From Polynucleobacter hirudinilacicola (GTDB taxonomy: Bacteria; Pseudomonadota; Gammaproteobacteria; Burkholderiales; Burkholderiaceae), in contig NZ_NAIA01000003.1 in the NCBI RefSeq assembly GCF_002192535.1, positions 62,001-126,000 of the forward strand: a DNA stretch of 64,000 nucleotides. Direction: 5' to 3'. The translations under genes and the position numbers were made by a program. A model generated the notes under the pieces. That model saw only the letters and a program-made list of their open reading frames with translations, was not told the origin of the DNA and did no database searches. Positions 35,971 to 44,301 of the stretch are shown here, in pieces. Position 1 is the stretch's first letter; the number at the start of each line of letters is the position of its first letter.

Positions 35971-36441
35971 ATGACAGCACAGGTTTCAGAGCGACTGATT
36001 TATGGTGGCAAGGAGATTCCCTTGTTTACCAATCCTTTATCGCTATATTTAAAGAATAGTGGCACTCGTTTTGTTTCGCCTCATACAGCCAATTGGCGTG
36101 GTTATGTTGGCACATGGGAAATTCTTGAACATGCCGGGGTTGAACGTCTGTATTTAGTGGGTTTATCTGCGCACAAGTCTTACGAAGAACTTTTAGATCT
36201 TTCAGATGTCTTCCCGGGTCATGACAAGGTCTTTGCGCATTGGTTTACCGGTGAACTGCGTTGCCCTCAAGGTGCTCAGTTGGAGTATCGCCATATGGGT
36301 TATGGCAGTGTTTATGAATACGACCTCTTGATGGAGTTCAAACAAGGCGTTTTAGTTAATAAGCATGCACGCCATAACCAAGTGCCTGAGAAAAAAGAAG
36401 AAAAAGACTATCCATCCTTCTTAAGACGAGGCGCTCAGTGA
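35971..36441 (+). CDS. Hypothetical protein, first of a coupled pair
   Basis: A 156-residue soluble protein (MTAQVSERLIYGGKEIPLF...). ATG 35971 has an AGGGGA ribosome site, so I prefer it to the track start at 35929. The repeated aromatic pattern (NWRGYVGTWEILEH, YEYDLLMEF) suggests a compact beta-rich fold. Not recognised. It overlaps the next gene by four bases (GTGA), so the two products probably act together. Expressed from a promoter at palindromic site C. Confidence 0.7.
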   Translation: MTAQVSERLIYGGKEIPLFTNPLSLYLKNSGTRFVSPHTANWRGYVGTWEILEHAGVERLYLVGLSAHKSYEELLDLSDVFPGHDKVFAHWFTGELRCPQGAQLEYRHMGYGSVYEYDLLMEFKQGVLVNKHARHNQVPEKKEEKDYPSFLRRGAQ

Positions 36442-37058
36442 GTGGTTTGATGGATTTCTTATCAGGCGTTAGTTTCTTTGGGCTATCTGGGTATGAGCTA
36501 CTTGCTATCTATACCTTGCCTGGAGTGTCGTACGCCCTATTTCACTTGGCGAAAGAATATCTCAATCGTCCTTCTAAATTTGCAAGAGGCATGCTGGCTG
36601 CTATAGGCAAGAAAAGAAGTGTTGCTGATCATCTTATCAATGGCTTTGCTTACACCATTGCTTTCCTGTGCATTGCCTTTGGCTGGCCTCTATTTGGTAT
36701 TTGGGCAATCTTTCAATCTAGGAAAGAAGCTGCTCTAGAGATTGAGAGGAATAAGCCTGACTTTAATTGTTTGCCAGAACATTTAATTTGCAAGGTAGAT
36801 CCGCATGATGCTGAGATAGCAAGTTATGTTGTTGATCCTCTTGGCACAGTTCCACCTCTACCCTTTGGCCACCTTAATCAAGGTTGGGTAAATTTCCTGA
36901 CCGAGATGTTGGAGCCCGAGGATGAGATGTGGTCCTTCTACATTCCCAAGGGCGGTGAGCAGGGAAAGCATCGCTTTGCAGCTAGCAGTGCTATTCGGGG
37001 ATATGCCAAGGTTTGCAATGGCGAGATTCTTGGAGAATTTATATATGAGCGTGATTAG
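36438..37058 (+). CDS. Hypothetical membrane protein, second of the pair
   Basis: A 206-residue protein with two likely membrane segments (about 15-40 and 72-98; FAYTIAFLCIAFGWPLFGIWAIF) and a soluble C-terminal domain that ends with a sensor-like stretch (MWSFYIPKGGEQGKHRFAASSAIRGYAKVCNGEILGEFIYE). Start is GTG, overlapping the previous stop; ATG 36450 is possible. Not recognised. Soluble-plus-membrane pairs of this kind are common in defence islands, but no evidence beyond location supports that. Confidence 0.7.
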   Translation: MSGLMDFLSGVSFFGLSGYELLAIYTLPGVSYALFHLAKEYLNRPSKFARGMLAAIGKKRSVADHLINGFAYTIAFLCIAFGWPLFGIWAIFQSRKEAALEIERNKPDFNCLPEHLICKVDPHDAEIASYVVDPLGTVPPLPFGHLNQGWVNFLTEMLEPEDEMWSFYIPKGGEQGKHRFAASSAIRGYAKVCNGEILGEFIYERD

Positions 37059-37134
37059 TCAAACCTTGATTCCGAATGGTTGTTAGGTCATATTTGGGAG
37101 TAGTAACATAGTAATTAGCGATATATACGAAACT

Positions 37135-39372
37135 ATGACCACAATAATTCCGCCCAACATTAGCGATTACACCGCAAGAAATATTTCGCTCAAACAACTT
37201 AGACTATGGAGTGAGTCTGGTGACGGTCACAAACAAGAGCTCATCAAGCTCCTAAAAGAAATTCGGGGGAAACTTGCAAGGGGTGCATCACCCTCAAAGG
37301 TCATTACCTTTGCCACAAAAAGTCTCGAGGCTTTTTACTCCAAAAAGGAAGTTAGGGGCGAGGTTCAGCTGTTAAATAATCGCCACATTGTATTTAAGCT
37401 AATGTTTCCTGGAGTCAATGACCAAGATCTGCAGTTTTGCCTAGTTTATGGAGAGATTAACGGAAGAACTAAGGCCTGCAAGTTTGATGAGACAACACCC
37501 ATTAAGATCAGTGCACATGCACTACAAAGACTTCTTGCCAGGCTCGATGTTAGCTCTGATAGTAAAGCTTTGGATGAGCTATATAGCTGTATAAAGTTAG
37601 CAATCCCATGGCACCAGGCTGCTTCCGAAACTGATGCGCAGTGCTGGCCCTTGATGAGTGAGCATGGATTTTTTGTTGGCGCACCTTCCCCCGACTCCTT
37701 AGTTACAACACTGATTACATGGATGAAGGCAGATGGTCTCAGCAAAAAATGGCTTGAACCACTTGAAAATTTATGGCGCCTGAAATCAAAAAAACCGAGG
37801 ACACTAGAAGATCCAGTGTTTGCTCAGGAATTTCTCATTTCATTTCCTTGGATGCTTAAAGAACATGTACCAGGTCTAGATCTACCAAGCTTAGCTTGGG
37901 AGTCAAAAGATCTAGATAGGAAAAATGATCCGATATCCCATGAGAATACAGATGATCTTATGGAACAGGATGTTGAGGACAACCAAGAAATTACTACGTA
38001 TAAAAAAAGATCGGTATCTTATTTATCGGGCCTTAACTATAGCAATACGCCGCCGCCATTAAAAATATATGATCAGATTAAAGGGTTAGTTGTTCAAAAG
38101 AGGGCTGATGGAAATATTATTGTTGGGCTAAAAAATGGTTGGGTTGGAAAAATACCTAAGATTTCCATTGAAAAAGGTAGTCTCCTGATTGAAAACTATA
38201 TTGAACCCGAGATCGGAGATGAGATTGCAGTCTCCATCCAAAAAATTAAACGCTGGATTGATGAAGATGCTTTCCTCATATCACTTGATCCAGTAGATAT
38301 ATCCGACGCTCATTGGGCTGAAATTGAAAAACTTATACCCATTAATAGCCAAGTATTTGGCAAAATCTCTGTTGATTTAAAGAATAAGTTTGGCGTACAG
38401 CTATCAGATGGCCATCGCGGTTTGATAGATAAAACTGATGTAATAACGTATTTACAGGCTACAAATAATACCGATATAAACCTTTTTAATTTGGAGCTTG
38501 AGTTTAATGTCATCGGATTTAATGCGCCGAAAAAGAATTTATTGCTAAGCATTCCCAACCTAACAGAGCTCCATAAAACTTCAATAATTGAGAAAATACA
38601 AATTGGTAAAACCTATCACGGAACCTGCATACGTTTTTGCAATAATTTTTCACAAATTCAACTAGACAATGGTTACACAGGAGTGCTGCATAGAAATAAT
38701 TCCTGGGGTCTACCCCTTCCAAACGTCGGGGATTCTGTTGAAGTAAATTCAATCTATCTTGATCCAACTGAAAATGAAATTTGGTTGTCAAGAATTCATG
38801 AAAAATTGATCTCAGAATATTTTAATTGCCTACCAGTAACAGATACACTTTGGAATTCTTTTGTTAACAATCACTCTGAAGGCGATATCGTTGAGGTACA
38901 AGTTAAAGACTGGATTGAAGGTAGTCAAGGTTTCATAGTGGCTACCAGATGCGGTATGCGGGGTCTAATGTCGAAAAAGGAGTTCACATGGTACGAACTA
39001 GGCACAACTCAAGACATCACTCTTGGCGATATATTTACTGTAAAGATTACCAAGATAAATAACTTAAAGAGAAAGGTGGCCTTCTCCAAGAAAATGGCCG
39101 AACCGCACGCCCTTGATGATCCTAAAGTTCTGAGTCATAAAGGGGAGGTTTTTTCAGGGCAAATCACATCAATAGTAGATTACGGGTATTTTATTGCCAT
39201 TCCCCAATTAAAAGCCGATGGATTACTTCATAAATCTAAAATTCCTGAGGGTGTATCGTTCTCAAAAAATGAGTTAATCAAAGTATCTATTGCTGATATA
39301 GATTTGCAGAAAAAAAGAATTAGTTTGTCACTTGTCCAAGAGAATCAAGATCGAAATATATCTAAAATTTAA
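37135..39372 (+). CDS. Protein with five S1-type RNA-binding domains and unknown N-terminal half
   Basis: A 745-residue protein. Residues 1-270 form an unrecognised domain with a conserved-looking core (KISAHALQRLLARLDV, about 124-139). Then come five S1-like OB folds, at roughly 311-385, 405-474, 490-552, 583-651 and 669-734; the last (GEVFSGQITSIVDYGYFIAIPQLKADGLLHKSKI) is a textbook S1 domain, while the first three are divergent. It is not ribosomal protein S1, which lacks this N-terminus and has six domains. It should bind RNA; whether it acts on translation, phage RNA or host stress is unknown. Single gene, no coupled neighbour. Confidence 0.8.
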   Translation: MTTIIPPNISDYTARNISLKQLRLWSESGDGHKQELIKLLKEIRGKLARGASPSKVITFATKSLEAFYSKKEVRGEVQLLNNRHIVFKLMFPGVNDQDLQFCLVYGEINGRTKACKFDETTPIKISAHALQRLLARLDVSSDSKALDELYSCIKLAIPWHQAASETDAQCWPLMSEHGFFVGAPSPDSLVTTLITWMKADGLSKKWLEPLENLWRLKSKKPRTLEDPVFAQEFLISFPWMLKEHVPGLDLPSLAWESKDLDRKNDPISHENTDDLMEQDVEDNQEITTYKKRSVSYLSGLNYSNTPPPLKIYDQIKGLVVQKRADGNIIVGLKNGWVGKIPKISIEKGSLLIENYIEPEIGDEIAVSIQKIKRWIDEDAFLISLDPVDISDAHWAEIEKLIPINSQVFGKISVDLKNKFGVQLSDGHRGLIDKTDVITYLQATNNTDINLFNLELEFNVIGFNAPKKNLLLSIPNLTELHKTSIIEKIQIGKTYHGTCIRFCNNFSQIQLDNGYTGVLHRNNSWGLPLPNVGDSVEVNSIYLDPTENEIWLSRIHEKLISEYFNCLPVTDTLWNSFVNNHSEGDIVEVQVKDWIEGSQGFIVATRCGMRGLMSKKEFTWYELGTTQDITLGDIFTVKITKINNLKRKVAFSKKMAEPHALDDPKVLSHKGEVFSGQITSIVDYGYFIAIPQLKADGLLHKSKIPEGVSFSKNELIKVSIADIDLQKKRISLSLVQENQDRNISKI

Positions 39373-39403
39373 TCTCAGGTTTTAATCAGATATTTATTCA
39401 TTG

Positions 39404-41311
39404 TTACTCATAGAAGATCTGCCCCCTCATATCTTTTATGAAGACTTGATAGAAATCTTTCCAGTTCTCTAGCTCTCTGGGCTCACAGACTGCTCCCGGC
39501 CTTTGAATAGCTAACTTTCTAACAACAAAGATATTATTCTTTACTTCGCTGTAAGTGGCTTCGTATTCAATGCCAGCTTTTTTGTAGCTGACATTTGGTG
39601 GAATGCGTGTCACCTTGGTATTGGCCGGGAATCTGATTTGATAGGATTCACCAACCGTTCTAGTAGCGCAGGTATATGGCACCGTGAATTTCTCTGGAGG
39701 CCTATCGTTAGCAATGGAGGCTAACTCTCCTGGCGCAAGGCCGACTGGTACTGTGATCGCTCCCGGTCCTGGCACATTAGCAATCGCATCAAGAGTGAAC
39801 TCGGTATTGGTCGTAAAGGGTTTATCTAGGTCATAGACATAGCTAGTGGTGATCTTGCCCTCGCCTGTTTGTCTAAATTTAGCTAATTGGTTTTTGACTA
39901 ACTTATCTGAAAGTGTAGTTTCAGCGCCTTCGTATTTATAACGGGCATTGATTTCTGCGCTGCCAAAGTACATGGTGTGAGCTTTACCGGTAATGCGACC
40001 ATCTTTTTCTATTTGCATAGTGATGCCGGTTGCAGTCTCGCTATCCTCTTTCTTCGGCTTGGGTGTACTTCCAACTTTAGCTAACTTTGTAAGTAGTACC
40101 GGTTTATCCATTTCATCACTAGGCAACGTGCCATATGGCGCCATCTCATCTGTAGAGTCCAGAAATAGATTCCAGGCAGGTATATAGGTAATGACATGAT
40201 TAAAGGGTCCAAGTACAGGGTATTTAGGCAGCGTGTAAGCGCTACCTGAATTAATCAATGCACTGGTAGCGTCAATTCCTTTGGCCGCTAGTAAAGTAAT
40301 TAAGAGCGCATTGTGATCCTTGCAGTCTCCGTAGCGGTTTCTGAGAATACTATTGGCATCATGAGGAACTATGCCTCCGTCACCTAAGTAGATCGCCACA
40401 TACCGAATGTTTCTGGTGACCCAGTTATAGAGCGCTCTGGCCTGCTCTTTTTTGAGGTCTAGCTTTGGATCAGCCGCTACTTTCTTTTCCAAACCTTTGG
40501 TGATTTCATCTGCTTGCTTTTGAATTTCTGGGGTGATGATGAATTTGTCTTTAATGCGCTCTTCATAAGCCTTGGCAAAAGCCTCTTGGCTTGGGAAGCT
40601 GGAAATATAAATGTGAGGCGCATAGTCACCGCTAGAGACTTGGTATTGCTCTTTCTTCTTCATCTGCAGGTTCTGATAGGTATAACTTACCTGACGCATG
40701 CCATCTACCACTTCATCCTTTGTCTGCTTAACTCCCTTGATATCGGTATAGAGCTTTAAGTCCTCTGGGTAACTGAGGCTGTATTCATAAGAACGTATTT
40801 CTACGCTGGGCGAGAAAATCAGCCTTGTATAAAAATAGCCTGGTAGCAATGGCTTATACGTAGTGAGCTTAGTCTTGTAATAGGTTTTAGAGCCTGGCGT
40901 CACCTTCGGAAAGATGATGATCTTATGTTTTTGATCAGAGAACATGGCCGCGCCCGAGCTATTGTCATCTTCCACTGTGCGGATGGCATTAGCTGCTACT
41001 GGAATCTTTTCTCCTTTGGGGGTAATGGTATAAGCCTCAAGCACTTCTAGCTTGGATAGTGTTGAGTTATATGGCAAGTCAGCCTGCGATTCTGAATCAA
41101 CGACTAATTGTGATTTCACCAAGGTAGTGAGCTCATTTATCTCGACAACTGTGCCATCAGCCTGAATGGTTTCTGTGATGATGGCTTTTTCAATAGCAGT
41201 AAGAGATTCCAGTTCCCCTCTTCCTGCGCTTGTAATGCCTACATTTGCGAGTAGGAGAAATCCTAATAGAACTGCGCCTAGACTACTGATGGATTGAATT
41301 GCAAATTTCAT
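39404..41311 (-). CDS. DUF3857/transglutaminase-like exported protein
   Basis: A 635-residue exported protein: signal peptide (1-30), a DUF3857 beta domain (about 40-230), then a transglutaminase-like domain with the catalytic Cys in RNRYGDCKDHNALLITLLAAKGIDA, the His in PFNHVITYI and the Asp in LFLDSTDEMAPYG, and a C-terminal DUF3858-like beta domain. The papain-like triad looks complete. Function of this family is not established; a cell-envelope protease or amidase is likely. It is followed by a small gene eight bases upstream on the same strand, forming a two-gene unit. Confidence 0.85.
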   Translation of the reverse strand: MKFAIQSISSLGAVLLGFLLLANVGITSAGRGELESLTAIEKAIITETIQADGTVVEINELTTLVKSQLVVDSESQADLPYNSTLSKLEVLEAYTITPKGEKIPVAANAIRTVEDDNSSGAAMFSDQKHKIIIFPKVTPGSKTYYKTKLTTYKPLLPGYFYTRLIFSPSVEIRSYEYSLSYPEDLKLYTDIKGVKQTKDEVVDGMRQVSYTYQNLQMKKKEQYQVSSGDYAPHIYISSFPSQEAFAKAYEERIKDKFIITPEIQKQADEITKGLEKKVAADPKLDLKKEQARALYNWVTRNIRYVAIYLGDGGIVPHDANSILRNRYGDCKDHNALLITLLAAKGIDATSALINSGSAYTLPKYPVLGPFNHVITYIPAWNLFLDSTDEMAPYGTLPSDEMDKPVLLTKLAKVGSTPKPKKEDSETATGITMQIEKDGRITGKAHTMYFGSAEINARYKYEGAETTLSDKLVKNQLAKFRQTGEGKITTSYVYDLDKPFTTNTEFTLDAIANVPGPGAITVPVGLAPGELASIANDRPPEKFTVPYTCATRTVGESYQIRFPANTKVTRIPPNVSYKKAGIEYEATYSEVKNNIFVVRKLAIQRPGAVCEPRELENWKDFYQVFIKDMRGQIFYE

Positions 41312-41318
41312 AATAGTT

Positions 41319-41606
41319 TTAGCGCTTTACGTAGGATTGAATGTAGGCTTTGCGCATGGTTATATCGCTGACCATTGGCATACCAGCATGTTGCAGAACG
41401 ATCGCAGAGGGTTCTTGCATCATTGCCTTGCAAGGCGAATATGGATTGCCTTTAGCATCTCTGAGTTTGAATTTAGGTAAGCCCAAAATCTTAGCGCCAT
41501 CCACAAAGGCAGCAACAGCCAACGGTCTTGAGAGTGGCACCCCTGAATTACCACTTGGCGAGACCTGTAATGGCATGAAGGTGATGAAAACGAGTGAACT
41601 GAGCAT
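41319..41606 (-). CDS. Small exported hypothetical protein
   Basis: A 95-residue protein with a weakly hydrophobic N-terminus (MLSSLVFITFMPLQVSPSG) and a short mature part (LPKFKLRDAKGNPYSPCKAMMQEP, then ITMRKAYIQSYVKR). It precedes the transglutaminase-like gene by eight bases. No convincing ribosome site or signal peptidase site; the start is uncertain. Not recognised. Its promoter would face site D. Confidence 0.5.
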   Translation of the reverse strand: MLSSLVFITFMPLQVSPSGNSGVPLSRPLAVAAFVDGAKILGLPKFKLRDAKGNPYSPCKAMMQEPSAIVLQHAGMPMVSDITMRKAYIQSYVKR

Positions 41607-41657
41607 GGGTTCTGAGTTTTAACTAATTTAGAGTTTTTTCATTGTGATGAGCTACTA

Positions 41658-41672
41658 GCTCATTAGGTGAGC
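41658..41672. promoter_or_regulatory. Palindromic site D (GCTC-N7-GAGC)
   Basis: GCTCATTAGGTGAGC, in CTAGCTCATTAGGTGAGCCTTAA. The flanks CTA...CTTAA are the same as at site E before the WYL regulator gene. It lies between divergent genes at 41606 (minus) and 41720 (plus). Confidence 0.68.
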
Positions 41673-41719
41673 CTTAAGCTTTTTAATCTAGCTCCATATA
41701 GACATTTATGGAGGTAAAT

Positions 41720-42034
41720 ATGAAATACCTGATCACCCTACTTTTGATTGCCCAAGCGATTCTTTTAGTACGCGGGGCTGCTGCACAGGCTATTTATGGT
41801 CCGACCGGTGAATACCGCGGCTATAGCCAAACTTCGCCAAGTGGCGTAACGAATGTCTATAACGCTACCGGCCAGAATGTTCAGTCCTTTCAAACCGATA
41901 ACGGGCAGACTAATTTTTATAGCCCCCAGGGCGCGTACCAAGGAACTTCCACTACTCCTTTTTACGCAACCCCTAATACGTCGATTAATGCACCGCGCCA
42001 AGCACCTCAGGCACCCTCTGTGAAAGGTTGGTAA
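41720..42034 (+). CDS. Small exported repeat-type protein with SPSGVTNVY motif
   Basis: A 104-residue exported protein: signal peptide (1-22, ending AAA), then a Gly/Tyr/Asn/Gln/Ser-rich mature part (YGPTGEYRGYSQTSPSGVTNVYNATGQN). I use ATG 41720, preceded by GGAGG; the track start at 41708 contains the ribosome site itself. SPSGVTNVYN recurs as SPTGVTNVFD in the protein at 42240, so the two are related. Function unknown; low-complexity exported or surface protein. Confidence 0.75.
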   Translation: MKYLITLLLIAQAILLVRGAAAQAIYGPTGEYRGYSQTSPSGVTNVYNATGQNVQSFQTDNGQTNFYSPQGAYQGTSTTPFYATPNTSINAPRQAPQAPSVKGW

Positions 42035-42037
42035 GAA

Positions 42038-42229
42038 ATGAAAAGATTACTTATTGCCGCATTGTTGGCTAGCTTCATGATCCCTTGTTTTGCAAGGACT
42101 GATGGCGGAGGCAAAAAGAGTTCTCAAAAATATAACAACCCAAGTGGTCATGAAAATTGCTACTACTGCTGGAAGGACTTAAGTACGACCTATACGCCCT
42201 CCCGCCACAAATACGCTAAAAAATCTTAA
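42038..42229 (+). CDS. Small exported cysteine-containing protein
   Basis: A 63-residue protein with a signal peptide (1-19, LASFMIPCFA before RTD) and a short basic mature part with a CYYC motif (HENCYYCWKDLSTTY). CxxC in the periplasm suggests a disulfide or metal site. It begins three bases after the previous stop and lies in a run of co-directional small exported genes. Not recognised. Confidence 0.68.
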   Translation: MKRLLIAALLASFMIPCFARTDGGGKKSSQKYNNPSGHENCYYCWKDLSTTYTPSRHKYAKKS

Positions 42230-42239
42230 GGAGATCTAA

Positions 42240-42545
42240 ATGAAACAATTCCTTTGCATAAGCGCACTTCTTATCTCTAGCGGCAGTTATGCCCAGGTAA
42301 CTAGTTGGGAAAACTCGCCTTTCAATTACAACAATAGCCAGTACAACTACAACAATAGTTCGTATAACTACAATAACTCGCCATATAACTACAACAACAG
42401 TCAATACAACTACAACGCCAATAACGGCGTGTACGACAACAGCGGCAACCGTATTGGGTATGAGACCCAATCTCCGACAGGCGTGACTAATGTCTTTGAT
42501 AACAACGGAAATCGGATTGGGTACTCCCCTAGCAAAAGACAATGA
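42240..42545 (+). CDS. Exported NYNNSxY-repeat protein
   Basis: A 101-residue exported protein: signal peptide (1-18), then four 7-residue NYNNSxY repeats (about 29-56) and a C-terminal part with two copies of N(S/N)GNRIGY separated by SPTGVTNVF. It has a GGAG ribosome site and overlaps the next gene by four bases (ATGA). Repeats of Asn/Tyr suggest a surface or matrix protein; this is inference from composition only. The minus-strand 108-residue ORF here is the shadow of the repeats. Confidence 0.75.
   Translation: MKQFLCISALLISSGSYAQVTSWENSPFNYNNSQYNYNNSSYNYNNSPYNYNNSQYNYNANNGVYDNSGNRIGYETQSPTGVTNVFDNNGNRIGYSPSKRQ
42324..42407 (+). repeat. Tandem 21-bp coding repeats (NYNNSxY)
   Basis: Four consecutive 21-bp units, AA(T/C)TA(C/T)AA(C/T)AA(T/C)..., with third-position differences, so they are kept at protein level. 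In frame with the gene at 42240. Confidence 0.8.
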
Positions 42546-43099
42546 TCGCCGAAATGATTATCGATACCGAGGAGTTTCTGGCGGTATTGAAGCGATTAAA
42601 GCCCAGAAAAACGACGAAGGCCTCCTTAGCTGAAGAGCTTTATATTGCACTCTTTAATGGTGAGGCCATCTTCTGCTTAAGAGGGGTCCAGACTAGATGC
42701 TTGGTTGAGAAATCAATCAATTGGAGGGGTTACATTGAAGTCAATTCTGGGGTTGTACTGTCATTCTTAGCGGCACGGCCTGCCGGGCCGAATATTAAGC
42801 TGAGCGTTCGTGGTGATGTATTTCAGATAGAGAACATTAAAGTGCCCTGTAAGACCATGCAATCCCCAGAGTGGATTACTGCAATGAGCTTTGAGGCTCA
42901 CCTACATGATGATCCTAAAGCTAAACCTCACACCATCAATTTGTATTGCCCAAAATGCGGCAAGAAGCGCGGGGAACTCTTTAAACAAAAGCTTGTGAAG
43001 CAAAGGGAACTGGGTGATCCACCGCCCCCAAAATATCCAAGCTCTAGAAGATGTGCGGCTTGTAGGCATGAATGGCTAGAATTTGCTGACGTATTATGA
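42542..43099 (+). CDS. Hypothetical zinc-ribbon protein
   Basis: A 185-residue cytoplasmic protein. The first ~125 residues look like a beta-rich domain (FLAARPAGPNIKLSVRGDVFQIENIKVPCK), and the C-terminus is a four-cysteine zinc ribbon (CPKCGKKRGE...CAACRHEW). Not recognised. It overlaps both neighbours by four bases (ATGA), so it is coupled to the exported repeat protein and to the HAD phosphatase, which is an unusual mix of cytoplasmic and exported products in one transcript. Confidence 0.7.
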   Translation: MIAEMIIDTEEFLAVLKRLKPRKTTKASLAEELYIALFNGEAIFCLRGVQTRCLVEKSINWRGYIEVNSGVVLSFLAARPAGPNIKLSVRGDVFQIENIKVPCKTMQSPEWITAMSFEAHLHDDPKAKPHTINLYCPKCGKKRGELFKQKLVKQRELGDPPPPKYPSSRRCAACRHEWLEFADVL

Positions 43100-43512
43100 A
43101 TAAATTACTCTTCTTGGATTTTGATGGAGTACTTCACCCGACTCACTTCGCTGGGCAAGCTCCTTTTAATAGAGCTCATCTTCTTGAGAAAACTCTTGAA
43201 AGATCAAATATCGGAATTGTGATTTCTTCGAGTTGGCGCTTCACACATAGCCTTGAAAAGCTACAGAAACTATTACCAAACTCAATCTCCAGTCTGGTTA
43301 TTGGCGTTACTGGATCACCAGTCATTGGCAAACATCCACGCTATCAAGAGATTATGAATTTTTTACAATCTCATGGGTCTAGTAACTGGAAGGCCTTAGA
43401 CGACTCCTATTGGGAATTTCCAACTCCTTGCCCAGAACTCATTCGCTGCAACCCCAATACCGGAATCTCAGAAAAGCAGATTCAAGAATTACGTCATTGG
43501 ATGATTGCGTGA
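43096..43512 (+). CDS. HAD-family phosphatase (HAD_SAK-like)
   Basis: A 138-residue HAD domain protein. Motif I is FLDFDGVLHPTHF with both catalytic Asp; motif II lies in VISSSWRF; the third acidic motif is KALDDSYWEF. The short form with SSWR resembles the HAD domains associated with RNA repair proteins. Substrate unknown. Last gene of the 41720-43512 transcript, convergent with the repeat protein that follows. Confidence 0.8.
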   Translation: MNKLLFLDFDGVLHPTHFAGQAPFNRAHLLEKTLERSNIGIVISSSWRFTHSLEKLQKLLPNSISSLVIGVTGSPVIGKHPRYQEIMNFLQSHGSSNWKALDDSYWEFPTPCPELIRCNPNTGISEKQIQELRHWMIA

Positions 43513-43519
43513 CGACCAC

Positions 43520-43933
43520 TTATTGACCGTAAGTATTCCACCCGCCAGCACCATTGGGTAGAGTTTGTATTAGGTTTCCATTAGGCGTGTAGGTGTTGTA
43601 ACCACCCGCACCACTCGGCAATGTTTGAGTCACCCCTCCATTGGGTCCATAGGTGTTGTAACCACCCGCACCATTTGGCAAGGTTTGCGTGAGCTGTCCA
43701 TTTGGTGAATAGGTGTTGTAACCACCGGCGCCGTTAGGTAATGTCTGTGTCAACTGCCCATTTGGCCCATAAGAGTTGTAACCGCCAGCCCCATTAGGCA
43801 ATGTCTGAGTGAGTGCCCCGTTGCGACCATAGGTGTTGTAACCTCCTGCGCCGTTGGGTAATGTCTGAATGGGTTGGGCCAATACAAAGTTGCTTGCAGT
43901 ACCAAATATCACTACAGTGATTAATTTTTTCAT
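43520..43933 (-). CDS. Exported 20-residue-repeat protein (QTLPNGAGGYNTYGPNGQLT)
   Basis: A 137-residue exported protein: signal peptide (1-19, ending VLA before Q), then five full and one partial copies of a 20-residue unit of the form QTLPNGAGGYNTYGPNGQLT. The Gly/Asn/Tyr pattern with GPNG resembles YGPTGEY in the protein at 41720, so the three exported proteins of this region may be one family. A beta-solenoid or surface adhesin-like fold is possible; function unknown. Confidence 0.78.
   Translation of the reverse strand: MKKLITVVIFGTASNFVLAQPIQTLPNGAGGYNTYGRNGALTQTLPNGAGGYNSYGPNGQLTQTLPNGAGGYNTYSPNGQLTQTLPNGAGGYNTYGPNGGVTQTLPSGAGGYNTYTPNGNLIQTLPNGAGGWNTYGQ
43523..43867 (-). repeat. 60-bp tandem repeats inside the exported protein gene
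   Basis: Five and three quarter units of 60 bp, each coding for one 20-residue repeat, directly abutting without spacers. Copy number may vary between strains by slippage or recombination. Confidence 0.85.
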
Positions 43934-43950
43934 TGTTTTTTCTTATGTTA

Positions 43951-44301
43951 TTAGAGCGCCATTGGCTCTAGATTAGGTTCGGGCTCATAGTCCTCAAACT
44001 CAAAACGCATTTGCCCAGATAAAGGGGTAAGGCATCGCAAGAATCGATCTGGCACCAAACCCACTTTCTCATGCCTCAACTCCCCTTTTTTGGGTAGGTG
44101 ATAACAAATCGTATGGCCCTGAGCCAATACTTGTACGCGCCAAATTGGCATGACCTCTGTATCAAAGCCTGGCCAACGCATCAAGCCCATAGGCTCAATC
44201 ACCTTCACAATTAAGCCGCGATTAACCGAGAACTTGCTATCGGAAATCATAGCGATAGAACCTAGTTCACAACGTAAATGAATGTGTCCGTTTCTAGACA
44301 T
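43951..44301 (-). CDS. Small hypothetical protein, paralogue of the one at 44762
   Basis: A 116-residue soluble protein. It shares with the product of 44762-45118 the order G..A.I...K...N.G.IV+V, W.GF, W.V.V...G, and PD.(F/Y)LR.LTP..G....EFE, so the two are paralogues separated by one gene. Start may be at residue 18 (MISDSKF). Not recognised. Last gene of the minus-strand operon that begins at 45312; it overlaps the previous gene by eight bases. Confidence 0.65.
   Translation of the reverse strand: MSRNGHIHLRCELGSIAMISDSKFSVNRGLIVKVIEPMGLMRWPGFDTEVMPIWRVQVLAQGHTICYHLPKKGELRHEKVGLVPDRFLRCLTPLSGQMRFEFEDYEPEPNLEPMAL

Noticed and set aside
42324-42407. CRISPR or minisatellite
   Set aside because: Units of 21 bp differ mainly at third codon positions, so they are coding repeats.
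42216-42542. 108-aa minus ORF rich in Val/Ile
   Set aside because: It is the reverse shadow of the NYNNSxY repeat gene; the valine-rich composition comes from the repeat DNA.
43523-43867. CRISPR-like array
   Set aside because: The 60-bp units abut without unique spacers, are in frame and code for a 20-residue protein repeat.
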